A DNA stretch of 64,000 bases, from contig LSRY02000034.1 in assembly GCA_001643675.2 (NCBI GenBank), positions 62,001 through 126,000 on the forward strand, in the 5' to 3' direction. How positions within the stretch are numbered: the first letter of the stretch is position 1; each line of letters opens with the position of its first letter. Origin of the DNA: Monocercomonoides exilis. Lineage: Eukaryota > Preaxostyla > Oxymonadida > Polymastigidae. Below are positions 49,201 through 60,359 of this stretch, piece by piece. Under the pieces are notes generated by a model, which was given only the letters and a program-made list of their open reading frames with translations, made no database searches and was not told the DNA's origin. The position numbers and the translations under genes are program-made.

Positions 49201-52200
49201 AATGCGAATGATGCAGCTGACGTCGGAATATTTGTATTTGTCGCTGATAAGAAGAGCGGAATCAACTGAAGAAGCGAAACTTTGCCAAAACTGCGATGAA
49301 GCAAAAAAGACAGCGAAAAACAATCGCTTTTAACGAGAGAATTTGAAGAAGGATAATTTTTGTCGGTTTTTTGTGTTGATTCGGATGTGGATGAATCAAT
49401 TTCTCCGGTTGATTTGAAAACTGACAGCTGAGTGGGGATTTTGAAAGAATTAGAATTAATCAATGATGAGGAAGAAAAAGAGGAAGATGTTGAAGACTTT
49501 GATTGCAACTGCGCTAACATGTTGCGTTTCTGATCTGTATTTGCCATGCTCGCAAAAAGTACTTCACGAGACAAATAATTTTCGTTCAACATAAATTCAA
49601 AAACTTTTATGTGATGTTTCAAAGAAATTGAAGTTTCATTCAAGTTGTTATCTGTGTGTTGCTCTTCAATTATCCATTGGACAAAGTTACCATCCTCAAA
49701 ATAAGAATTGTTTATTCGAATTTTGTTGTTCTTTTGTTTTGCATCGCTTGAAGTTCGAATAATTCCATCTGCTAAATCATTTCCATCTTCTTTAGAAATT
49801 TCAATTTCCTTTCCTTTTTCTTCCTCCAACTTGCTTTTAGAATGTTCTAAATCATCTTCATTGGCTTTTTCAGTTTTATCCTCCGCTATAAATTCATTAT
49901 CTTCTTCTTCTTTTATTTCTTTTTCTTTCAGGCATTCATTCTCATCGGAACAATCACCATCCTTTCCATTCAGAATATTTTGTGTTTTATCATCCAAAAC
50001 ATACAATTTTGATGAATCCTTTTTTGGAATGTTCAGCACATCCACAATCTGAACATAATTTTTATCCAACACCAAAAGCAGTAAATTATCCTTCACTGCA
50101 AAATCGATCGTTTTCCAGCCAGCTTTCGGCAGTTCGATGAAAAAGGGTGAAACATTATTGCATTGCTGTGTGGAGTTATCAGACGGATAAACAGGCAGTG
50201 GCTGAGAGGAAATAGGCAAACAGTCAAAAGTAGCATGGTTTGGGTCATCTTCATTCATATCAGCTTCTCTTTCTTTTTCCTTTTGATTTTGGCTAAATAA
50301 CTTGGAATTCATTGCGGAATGCAACTTGGGCAAGTCATTTTGCCGGCGAAAAGAAAGTAAATCACGCTGTTTTAATTCTCCTAAATAAGAACTTTCATCT
50401 CTTAGAAACGTGCTCTCTGGCATCAAAGAAGAAGTCAGCCTGTTAAAAAGACTCTGATTGAAGAGATATGCAGAAATTGGCGTGTGAACTGCCGTTGTCG
50501 TCTTTGCTGGAATAGTTTGAGAAGAAAATGGCTGAGAAAACGAGGAACTATCTTGTTGGGGAAGATTATTAGCTTTGGCTATTTTTTCAGTCAACATGTT
50601 TTTTTTGGTTTTGCTTTCAGATTCATTCAAGATATGGGCTTTCGGATATTTTATTACTAAATACTTTCCTACAGTGGAATTCATCTTGCTTCTAATCTTT
50701 GCTTCTTTCAAAGCAATTTGCTTTCGTTTCCTCAAAATCGAAGATATTTCTGGCTTTCTCCATAAATTCTTGAAAAAATCTCGATAAACAGGGTGAATGA
50801 GGCAAAGCGGAAAAACTGGTACAGAAAACCTTCCTCTTTCTTTAACTTTTCCAGAAAACGTTTGAATTCCAACAGATGAAGACAAATTCAATGAGTTCAA
50901 TGACACGTCCATTGAAGATGGCACGATGGAGTTCACGCTTCGCTTGTCTGAGCTGCTTTCAACAGACATGAAAGAAAACGAGGAAGAGTCAACGAGAGAG
51001 GATTGAGATGGTTCAGGCACTGATAAATTTTTCGCTTTTGGCAGTGCGATTGACTTCTTGTGAATGTACACGAATCCGTCTTCGCTTTGATGCTTTTCTT
51101 CTTCCTCCTCCTCCTCCTCTTCTTCCTCTTCCTCTTCCTCCTCTTCGTTGCTTTCTTCATCCTCCTCTTCTTCCATTTCTTCTTCTTCTTGTACCTCCTC
51201 CTCTTCCTCTTCGTCATCATCATCTTCTTCAGTTTCCTCTGCTTCTTCTTCTTCTTCATATTCTTCTTGATTTTCATATTCTTCTCCTTTTTTTATTTCG
51301 TCTTTGGCTTCATCTTCAGAAGTACAGCTTGTCTGATATCTCGTTTCTCTTTCTCTATCACTTTTTTTATTCTTCTCGTTTTTTCCTTTTTTCGATGATT
51401 TAATCAAATCGATGCTCAAACAAATGTTTTCATTGCACTTTGAATTCTGAAGAAATGAATAATTCCATCTTCCAAAGCAATCACAGAAATCTGACGCGTC
51501 AAGAAAAGGCGGAAAAGATAGAGAAAATGGCGAGGGATCTGCAAAAAGCGGAAGCGGCGGTGGAATGACTGAAGAAAACGATGGCAAAACAGGAAAAGAA
51601 GCAGAAGATGATATTATTTCTCTGTTTTGCGATGCAGTTGAATGAATATGCGTTTGATTTTCCTTTATTTCTTTCGCATTCTCAGAAAGCAAAGAGGCAG
51701 ATGAGGTCATTCCGCTGATTGGAAGAACGCAAACGAGACCTGTTTGAGGGTATGGAATAAGAACATAAGGAACGTTATAAAGAAGAACGACTTTGCATGG
51801 GCAGCAGTGAGTGAAAGAAGAAGCAGAGGAAAACTTTTGTTCAGAAGTATCTGTATTTGAAGAAGGCAGATCGATGGATGGATCAGATGAATCCTGCTTT
51901 CTCATAATTGACTCGACAACTGGTAGTTCAAAGGGGATTGATAGAGAACAAAGATGACGAAGAGGAAATGTTTCTTCAGTTTGATGAGAAAATTCATCAG
52001 ATTCCGATGAAGTTATTTCACTTCCAGGCATTAAGGAGCTTGTTGGCATTGCAGACGACAGCAATGAAAAATCGCAGTTGTTTGAATGTTCGCAGTAATC
52101 GTAGTCTTTTTGCTCATGTTTCTCCGAAGCAGCACATCGCAAAGGAGAAGGAGGGCACGGCGCAACCAAATTGCCTGCAGAATTATTTCTTTTGCTTTTT

Positions 52201-53917
52201 CTTGCGAAATCAATCTGTTTTTTGGAGTTAACATTTGGTTCCAAGTTGTTATTTGTAAGTAAATTAGTATTTGGGAAAATATGTGCATTTATTGAATGTG
52301 GAAGAACGAAAGAAGAAACAGATAAATCAGTGTGATTGTCTGTCTGGCGAGGAGGTGGTGGAATAGGTCGAGAAAAATCTGAACAGCAATACAAAGAAGA
52401 AGTCTGTGTGATTTGAGCTGCGACTCGCCGTGTTTCTCCGAAATGCAAAGCATCCGCTTTATTTTTGTAATTCGTTTTCATCTTTCGATCAGAAGGTTTT
52501 TTCGAAGACTGTGGAATGAACGCAAAATTTGAATGAAAGTTGTTCGGAATTGAAGGTGCATCTTCATGAGACAACGAAGAAGAAGATTGATGACTCGAAT
52601 TGTTGGAATTTTGAAATGTTAATTGAGAAAAGGTTGAAAGAGAAGGTGTAGGTATGTAAAAAACGTGAAGAATGAGTTCCTGAAATGCAGTTTTTGATAA
52701 ATGCAGGAATGACTGGGGCAAAGGTAATCTATAAATGGGTATTGAGCTCACAAATTTGTCTGTAACTGCCTTTGCCATTTGAGCATTCTTCAAAATAAAC
52801 CGTTGATTATCAATGTCATTTGATTTTTCTGTTTTGTCCAGAAAATCTTTCTTTATTGAGTTATCTTGTTCTCTCAATTCTTTGGACTCACAGATATCTT
52901 TAACCAGAGTTACCCAACTTTCATTGGAGCTTTCTCCTTCTTTAAAATTATCCTTTTCACATTTGCTTTCATGACTAATCTCATCGGATTTAAATTGACT
53001 TGAACTTTTTCTTTCCTTTTTGCCTAAGATCTTCTTTTCTTTAGTAAATATTTCCACTTCCGCTTCTTTGTTATGCTTTCCTTTGCCTTCATCAAAATAT
53101 AATTTACGTTTCAGCATCATTGACTGTAATGAACTTTTACGCATTTCACAGTTGACTTCTCTCTGACATAAAACCAAAAGAATATCGGGGTTAGAGTAAT
53201 GTGTTGCCCATATGGAATTTTTGCATTGATGCATGCAAGAAATTCGCAAGATACAATTCCAATTAATTGTTTCATAACATTCATCACGGCTCGAAGGATG
53301 TGAAACCACATATTGCAAAATGTACGATGATGAAACGACAATTAACGATGGTCGTTGTTGATGAAATTTTTGCTTTGATTTGCATGAGTGTTGATTTTGA
53401 ACTGTTTCAGAAAGATTTCTCGCGCTTCCCACCCAATAAAATGAAAGAATATCATCAACCAGTTCTCCTTTGAGCACAATTTCTAATTTGTTTATTGCTT
53501 TTTGATATATAATGTATATTAGCTTTATGATAAAAATTAAAAACATTTGTTTAATTTTTTCTTAATAAGTCAAACCAAATGTTGAGAATCCGCTTTAAAA
53601 GCAAAACAGTTAAAATACAACGAATATGAAAAAGCGGTGCTAAAATAATTTTCGACTCTTTAAGTCAAAATAAAAGAAATAAAAATTCTAAAATAAAAAT
53701 ATACAAATACTTTTTCAGACCCGCTTAAAAGAAGAGTTTCAAATAAACAGCGATAAGGTTCGATATCAATTTCTGATGCTATTTCGTGGATAATGATTTT
53801 TTTAATATCATTGTCTTGTGTCGATTGAATATTTCTGTTTTCTCTCAATTTGATCATTATAAATATATAATAAATTGTTTCAAATATTTGTTTTCCAACA
53901 ACTTTGTTTTGCTTCAT
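43299..53917 (-). CDS. very large protein with RMC1/Mic1-like core and low-complexity inserts
   Basis: Three-exon model: 53917-53721 (ATG 53917), 53639-53576 and 53522-43299. Introns are 81 bases (GTCTGA...TTTTAG) and 53 bases (GTTTGA...ATAAAG); all phases fit, giving about 3,494 residues. The large frame also has an ATG at 53546, but that reads intron sequence. Short conserved-looking blocks, in order, resemble RMC1 (Mic1/C18orf8), a subunit of the Mon1-Ccz1 Rab7 exchange factor: YSLYFNCFAFKADSQH, DDILSFYWVGS, LIVVSSSYILQYVV, then near the C-terminus RYNELIFVLKSRIIPDHPE and VLPLALQISSRLRMNGMM. Between them lie huge Ser-rich, poly-Glu and Asn/Lys-rich segments. Animal RMC1 has about 650 residues, so most of the sequence here is insert. 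The gene being real is well supported; the RMC1 assignment rests on my pattern matching and is moderate to weak. Confidence 0.6.
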
Positions 53918-54307
53918 ATTTCTAATGAAAAGTAATATTTTCTAAATCTTGAATTTTTAAGAAGTTTTAAAAATGAATTTTTGAATGTATTCATTTATTT
54001 TGATGATTTCGTTTTAATTCATAAATATTTGATTAATAGCACTTTTCTGGAAGCTCGGTTTTAATCATCATTCATTTTGCCCAATTTTTTGTGACTGTTT
54101 TCGAACTGGATTTTTTCTTAAACTGTTTTTAATCGAAAATTCTGCATGAACTTATCTTTAACGAACGAAAAAAGTGACATTTCAAAAATTGGGGGATAAT
54201 ATTAGCGTTTATTTTTGAAATCATATCTTTTTTCGGGGTGTTCATTTTTTGAAGACTGATCGTTTTTTGATAGCTAATTTAAATTCAAAAGAGGAAAAGA
54301 ATTACTG
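53918..54307. other. AT-rich spacer 5' of the RMC1-like gene
   Basis: It would hold the minus-strand promoter. Positions 54209-54243 carry a 35-base motif that recurs inverted inside the neighbouring palindromic element (54956-54990). No gene seen. Confidence 0.55.
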
Positions 54308-54695
54308 TCATATATATATTGGTTCCAATTTTTTTTTTTTTGGTACCTAAAATTTTCTGGTTTTTTTAAGCTTTTGCAAATACAGAAAAATAAGCAGAAA
54401 CCTTTAAAACATCATTATTTACTATTTCCGTGAATATTTTTTTACCTTTTCCGTTTTTACAAAAAAGATCTTGAAATATTTATTTTACAAACGCGATCAA
54501 AGACATGCTCGTATTTCCACGAGCTTTTGAATTTGATAGTTTTTCTTGTTGATGTTGTTTTTAAACTTTTCTTTTTTATATTTTTGGTTATATTTAAACA
54601 ATGAGAACCCTTTTTTTTCTATAGATTTCACACCTCATCATTTTTTAGTAAAACTGAAATAAAAACAAAGCCAATATTATTTAAGCCTTTTTTCT
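54308..54695 (+). repeat. left arm of the long inverted repeat
   Basis: Pairs with 55149-55534. It includes the KpnI-like GGTACC after the T run and an internal short palindrome CTCGTATTTCCACGAG. Identity with the other arm ends abruptly at 54695/55149. Confidence 0.85.
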
Positions 54696-55148
54696 AATGT
54701 TCAAATAATGTATTATTGTTTGTTGCAAATATGTGATGTGGGTGATTATTTTTTAAATCATTTTTTTTCTTCATAAAATTTTTGGTTCAAAACTTTCTTT
54801 TGAATATTAACAAATGAACAGTGAAAAGTGAAAAATCTGATAAAAAACATTTTCATCTTTTATTCGGAAAAATCATTTCTTTTTATAATAGTTGTGGTGA
54901 TTGTTGCATTTGAATATTAAATTTCTTCCCAAAGGATAACAATCTTTGAAAAAACAACACCCCGAAAAAAGTTATGATTTCAAAAATAATCACCCATGTG
55001 GAAAAAAATTTTTTAACAAAAAACAAGTGGCACACAAAATGAGAAAGTTGATATTTTGTTTTTCGTGTTAAACTCATCATGCACAAATATAAATCTATTT
55101 GAGCTGTTATATATGATATTACACTTAAAAACGCATTGATTGAACATA

Positions 55149-55534
55149 AGAAAAAAGGCTTAAATAATATTGGCTTTGTTTTTATTTCAGTTTTACTAAA
55201 AAATGATGAGGTGTGAAATCTATAGAAAAAAAAGGGTTCTCATTGTTTAAATATAACCAAAAATATAAAAAAGAAAAGTTTAAAAACAACATCAACAAGA
55301 AAAACTATCAAATTCAAAAGCTCGTGGAAATACGAGCATGTCTTTGATCGCGTTTGTAAAATAAATATTTCAAGATCTTTTTTGTAAAAACGGAAAAGGT
55401 AAAAAAATATTCACGGAAATAGTAAATAATGATGTTTTAAAGGTTTCTGCTTATTTTTCTGTATTTGCAAAAGCTTAAAAAAACCAGAAAATTTTAGGTA
55501 CCAAAAAAAAAAATTGGAACCAATATATATATGA
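55149..55534 (-). repeat. right arm of the long inverted repeat
   Basis: Reverse complement of the left arm; the poly-A run near 55503-55513 is two bases shorter than the matching poly-T run. Confidence 0.85.
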
Positions 55535-55673
55535 ATCTATTTTCTTGTGTGGAGCATTTGGAACAATCTTCTCAAAAAAGAAGAAGAAAAGGAAGGCGAA
55601 AATAAAGAGGATGAAAATAAAGATTGTTGAGATAAAATAAAAGAAGATTGGAAAGAGAATTGAGAAGTGGATA

Positions 55674-55714
55674 GGGTTATTATTTAACCCCCACCTTTTT
55701 TTTCTCTGACCTAT
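55674..55714 (+). repeat. left terminal inverted repeat of the transposon
   Basis: About 40 bases, imperfectly complementary to 57645-57684; directly preceded by TA. Confidence 0.8.
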
Positions 55715-56116
55715 TTTTTTATTACAAATATTTTATGTTCCACTTTTTGAAATAATAACTTGATTTTTTGTATTAAAGTATTCTATATTGAATTTTTAAA
55801 ATGTTTTTTGAAATGAAGCCTATTTCTCATTGAGAGAGAGAGAGAGATGGGGAAGTTCAAAACCTTTCATCAAGCTTCCACGAGAAGTTGGTTGGTTTCA
55901 AGGGGAACAGAGCCACTTTGTTCATTTCAAATCATTTTTTTTTAATTTTTTTGTGAAATTCAATAACTTTTAAAAAAAATATGAAAATTAGATCAAAACC
56001 TTAATACAAAAAAAATGAAAATTCTTATTGAACAAAACAGAAAAGAAGGGAAACAAAAATTAAAACATGCCATGCTAAATTTTCATTATTGAAAGAATCA
56101 AAATTCATTAGAACGA

Positions 56117-57578
56117 ATGGCACATATCATGAATGATGGCGTCGTCAGGATAACACAAGCAATCAATTCTAAGCAATTCAGCCGCAGCAGCATAAAAAAC
56201 GCAGTTCGGGTTTTGCGAACAAAAAGTACAATAGGAAGACAGGGGAGACGGCAGGTTATTAACAGAGAGAAGGAAGAAACAGTAATGGACGTTATTAAAA
56301 TAGACTCCGTTTGTGGAAGCAGTTTGATAATGAAAATAATAAGAAAATTGGTTTGTTAAAGTTTTTTATTGTAACAATTACATTTTTTCTTCAGATGGAA
56401 AATGTTTAGAACGACACAAAAGAAGAAAACGAGCCACATATCAAAGTTTCAAATGCTGCGGAGTCCGGGTTTTTGAAGCGGCATCCCGAGTTAAGGAAGA
56501 GCAAACCAAATGGTTAAGACATAAATCGGTTGAATGTGTCATGTCAAACCGTGATGAAGCCCTGTTATCAAATGGTAACAGGTCAACACGAAAAAGATCA
56601 TTACACACCTTCATTTTTATTCAATGTTGATGAATCATCTTTGCGAGTTCCATCTCCTGACAATATTGAAGTTATCCATCCATCTGGATAAAGCGCTGGG
56701 TATTGCAAAGAAGCACAAAGAATGGACAACGCAATACTTGTTGCTGTCGTTGCTGCAGATGGTTATTCATTGCCTTGCATCATTCTCTGGCAAAGTGTTA
56801 AACAACCGGACGAACTGAAGCCTTTTCTCTCTCCAACTCTGGACATTTGGCCCAATAAAAGTGGCTGGATGGACAAGCTAGATTTCAAGAAATATGCAGA
56901 AACAGTTCTTCTCCCTTCCATCGTTGAAAGGAGAAAGCGCATGTCACTGGAAACAGAGAAATGCCTTCTTTTCATCGACTCTCATCCTTCACGCGGTGAT
57001 CCTTCAATTTGAAAAACTTTCTAGAATATAACATAGATATCGAAACATTCATCCCCCACAGTACTCATTTGCCTCAGCCACTCGATAGAGGAGTATTTGC
57101 GACTCTCAAAACTTCTCTTTCTTTTTCATTTGATGTTCTATCATCTGCATCATCGTCGGCTTCGAGAAAAGCAATTGTCGACGTGCTTCCTCAAACAATT
57201 TACTCCGCTTTCACTCCTTCTGTCATTAAAAAAGCTTTTATTCAAAGCGGAGTCCTTCATAATACATTCAGTCCGGTTCTTCGCAAACGACCGAAATCAT
57301 AAAAATATCCACTTCCTTCCCATCGTAACAGTTTTGATTGTTTTGGAAAGTTAATTACAAAAAAAGAACTTCTCGACGATTGGGATAGATTTTTGGGGAG
57401 AAATGAAGAAAAGGAGAATGAAAAAGACATGAAACAAATGATAGAAAACGAAAAAGATGAAATGGTTGAATTCAAACATAAAATCAAAAGAAAAAAAAAA
57501 CGCTCTGTTGTTATTTATGATGACCCAAACGAAGAGGAAAACGAAGAGATGCAAAGAAAACCAGGAAAAAAAAGATAA
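56117..57578 (+). pseudogene. pogo/CENP-B-like transposase remnant
   Basis: Encodes the pieces of a DDE transposase in changing frames. They are: an N-terminal helix-turn-helix region (56117-56350) with GRQGRRQVINREKEE; a possible 44-base intron (56351-56394, GTTTGT...TTCAG); a segment with FLKRHPELRKS and the first catalytic aspartate in FLFNVDESS (about 56620); a central segment with LFIDSHPSRGD (second aspartate, about 56970); then FIPHSTHLPQPLDRG (third acidic site, about 57060); and a charged C-terminal tail to 57578. Lesions seen: a frame change after the intron, in-frame stops near 56509 and 56690, a frameshift near 57011 and a stop at 57300-57302. The element is therefore non-autonomous now. 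Confidence 0.8.
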
Positions 57579-57644
57579 TTCGAAGAATTGATTCTTCTTT
57601 TGTATTTTTTTAAATTTTTCTAATTTTTTAACTTCAAAAATTTG

Positions 57645-57684
57645 GGTCAGAATAAAAAAATGGGTTGGAGTTAAATGATAACCC
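57645..57684 (-). repeat. right terminal inverted repeat of the transposon
   Basis: Imperfect reverse complement of the left repeat; followed by TA at 57685-57686. Confidence 0.8.
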
Positions 57685-57686
57685 TA

Positions 57687-60359
57687 TTGAAGATGAAGAA
57701 GGAACATCGACCGAATCATAATTATTTTTCCATATGTGCTTTTTTCTATCATCTTCCACAGTTTTTCCCCCTTTTTTCTTCTTCCTTCTTTTTTCTTTTC
57801 TTCCTCATCTTCTCCTTCCTTCTCAACCAATACCATCATCTTCACCATAATCCCTTTCAACTATTCCACTCAACTGACCTTTCTGATCATCTCTTTTTCT
57901 TCCATCGCGATGGATGCATCAAAACAAGGCAGACATTTTATGTAGTGTGTTTCGACAATGATAATCTTCCCTTTTCAGCAGCTGGTTGATGAACTTTGCA
58001 ACAAGTGCTTGTCCAACATTGCTCATTTAGCGCTCGCCAAAATATCATCCAACACAAACACCCTCTTCCTCGTCCAACAAAATGGATTGAGTTTCTTCAA
58101 AGTTGTCCTCATACTTCACCATTTCCTGATTGGTTATGTCTTCATTCACCCACTTCTGCTTCGTCTCCAAAGGGAAGAATAGACAAGTCTTGTTCCGAAA
58201 AGATACTTTAAGAAACGAGCGAAGTGGACGGGGGAAAAGGGAGTGTGGAAGAGGATGTTGGATTTAATGGTGATGTTGAAGATAAAAGGAATCTGGAATG
58301 GGAAGGAGGGAATAACGGATTTGTGATGCATATAAGAAGAAGGAAAAAAATAAATCAGAAAAAGAAAAGATAAATATAATGTTTATCAGTAACAAAGAAA
58401 AAAAATGAAAGAACAGAAAATAATAAATATTTTTGCTCTTTTGACTTGCACGCCTAAGACGCATAAGCCACATTTCCTTTCAAATGACATTTCCATTCCA
58501 AACAGATAGCCTCTCTTTGAATCAATGCTAGCAGTGCTGACTCGCAATGATAATATGGAGGAAGAGGAGAGTGCGTGAATCCACTGATGGAGAGGGAGGA
58601 GAGGGAGGGAGAGAGAAAGATAATGAAGAGTATGGGAAGAGGAAAAGGCTGAGGAAGTATGAGTCATCTAGGCCATTCAACCTGATGAAGGCGGAGCGTG
58701 AGAAGCAGAGGAAGGAGGAAAGACAATGGTGACAAGAAGAGGCTGATGATACAGCAGCTTCAAAAATTGTCAGCGATGATCAAAACTTATCTTTCTCTTG
58801 TTTTCCCTCACTTTCACTCTTGAAAACTTCTTGACATTCGAATTCTGTTTTGTTGCTTTTTTCGTATTCTCTTTCATTTTTGTTGGCAACATCAAAGCGA
58901 CTCCATGCAAATGGTGCATTCATCAGGCCTATCACAATATCAATGCTATTATTATTTTTAATATTGTTCTCTTCTTCTTCTTTCCCTCCTCTTCTCCCTC
59001 ATCTCCTTCTCCACTTTTTAATATGTGGATAGTCTCGTTTGCCCGCAGAAGTATCTCCATTCCATTCATGTCTGCTTTCTTCAAAGAGTGACCATTGAGA
59101 GATGCTCTAAGTGATTCAACGATTCTGATTGAAGGAAACAAGACAAGCACTTTCAAAAGGAAGATACTGCCAGAAGCTCAATGAAACAAACAAAATGAAT
59201 GTGAGTTCCTTCACAAATGATTGCAGGTTGCTTTTGAAGCCATCAAAACAACACAAAATGATGATTTTCCAAAAAACGAAACAAGCCTCTTTGGAGACAA
59301 ATACACATTAAGTTGTATCGCTTTAATATGATAAATGTATTGAAATGAATTCAAGATCCCACATGAGCTTGGTTCTGCATGTTGCATAAATCTTCCTTCT
59401 CCATCTCAATTTTGTTCATCTTCGCTCAACTTTAAAATCTTTTGGAATAGAACCTCTTTCAATGCTTGGCTATCACTGCTGTCCATTGTTGCTTCGAGCA
59501 GCTTCTTTGGCATTCGGTTTTTAAGTTTCCGAGCTACAAAAAATGTTAGTTGCGAAGGGCAAATCCCCTCCATCCATCCTCCTTCAGCCTGAACAACCCA
59601 CACAAAAAAGGAACGCATTACAAAAGAATCTCGATGTTTTATGATTTTTATCAATTATTCAATCTTAAATTTTTGCAAAAACCATCAAACACTCTGAAAT
59701 TGCAGAAAAAGTCATTTCGATGAAGGAAAGCTTCCAGATAACTCAAAATGTGAGTATCGAAAAAGAAAAATAAATGAATGAATTTTTATTTAAAGGAGCA
59801 TTGAAGTGCACACACGATTTATGAACAAACTGCTCTTTTTCATCTCTTCTTTGAAAAGATCTTTTCAAAGTCTTTTGGCTTCTTCTTCATGTTGTTCAGA
59901 ATGTTGAAATGAAAATATATTTTTTTTCACATTCTGCACCAAATATGTGGAATATTTCCCTTTTCGTTGAAGATTTCAATCGAAATTTCATTCATCTCAA
60001 TGATATGAATGATTGTTGGTCCGATCAGAAAGAAATATAATTCTTTCGTATTTTGCTAAATACTTCCAATACCTTTGGCCTCTTTGTGATTTCGATTTCA
60101 CATTCATTTTCCTTTTAAAAAAAGGATTTGAGTTTGGCCTTTATTTTGTTTTGTCAATTATAAACATGGAAAGTTATTTTTGATGATATTTTTTTATTTG
60201 AAGTTTTTAAGCATATTGATCTTTTCCATAATAGAAAGAATGGAAATGCTCAAAAAAGATAAATCCAATAATGATGTTCAGGAGTCTTCCCTTTCAGAGA
60301 AATATTCGAGTTTTCTTTTATTGTTGTATTTTATTTGATCACATGTTTTATGATTTTTG
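57687..60359. other. 2.7-kb region without a convincing gene
   Basis: Short frames only, none with a start, splice sites and recognisable content together. Coding-like scraps: plus strand 57,996-58,190 (a Pro/His/Ser-rich segment), plus strand 58,600-58,730 (Arg/Lys/Glu-rich, KYESSRPFNLMKAEREK), and minus strand 59,156-58,970 (RIVESLRASLNGHSLKKADM) and 59,540-59,406 (KNRMPKKLLEATMDSSDSQ). These may be fragments of decayed genes or elements. The remainder is AT-rich. Confidence 0.45.

Larger units (their letters stand above)
54308..55534. mobile_element. 1.2-kb inverted-repeat (foldback/MITE-like) element
   Basis: Left arm 54308-54695 and right arm 55149-55534 are reverse complements over about 387 bases. 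The only difference I see is a T13 versus A11 run near the tips. Both ends read TATATATATTGGTTCC in from the outside. The 453-base spacer is AT-rich, with no open frame longer than about 70 codons. Such arms are typical of non-autonomous DNA elements with long terminal inverted repeats or of a recent inverted duplication. The terminal (TA)n obscures any target-site duplication. Near identity of the arms suggests recent origin or ongoing arm-to-arm conversion. The class is unknown. Confidence 0.75.
55674..57684 (+). mobile_element. decayed pogo/Tc1-mariner-like transposon
   Basis: 2,011-base element bounded by terminal inverted repeats. The left end starts GGGTTATTATTTAACCCC; the right end, read inward, starts GGGTTATCATTTAACTCC, with similarity continuing about 40 bases to CTGACC. 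It is flanked on both sides by TA (55672-55673 and 57685-57686), the target duplication of Tc1/mariner-class elements. It contains a broken transposase of the CENP-B/pogo (DDE_1) type on the plus strand. It lies 139 bases from the palindromic element, but their ends are unrelated. Confidence 0.85.

Noticed and set aside
53523-53546. Start of the large minus-strand protein at ATG 53546
   Set aside because: It would give a hydrophobic N-terminus read from an AT-rich intron-like stretch, while the spliced upstream exons give a better continuation.
54308-55534. Maverick/Polinton interpretation of the long inverted repeats
   Set aside because: Only 1.2 kb, no polymerase, integrase or capsid-like genes, and no matching termini.
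57736-58211. Short plus-strand frames after the transposon
   Set aside because: No consistent gene model; partly Phe/Ser microsatellite translation. Mentioned only as coding-like scraps.
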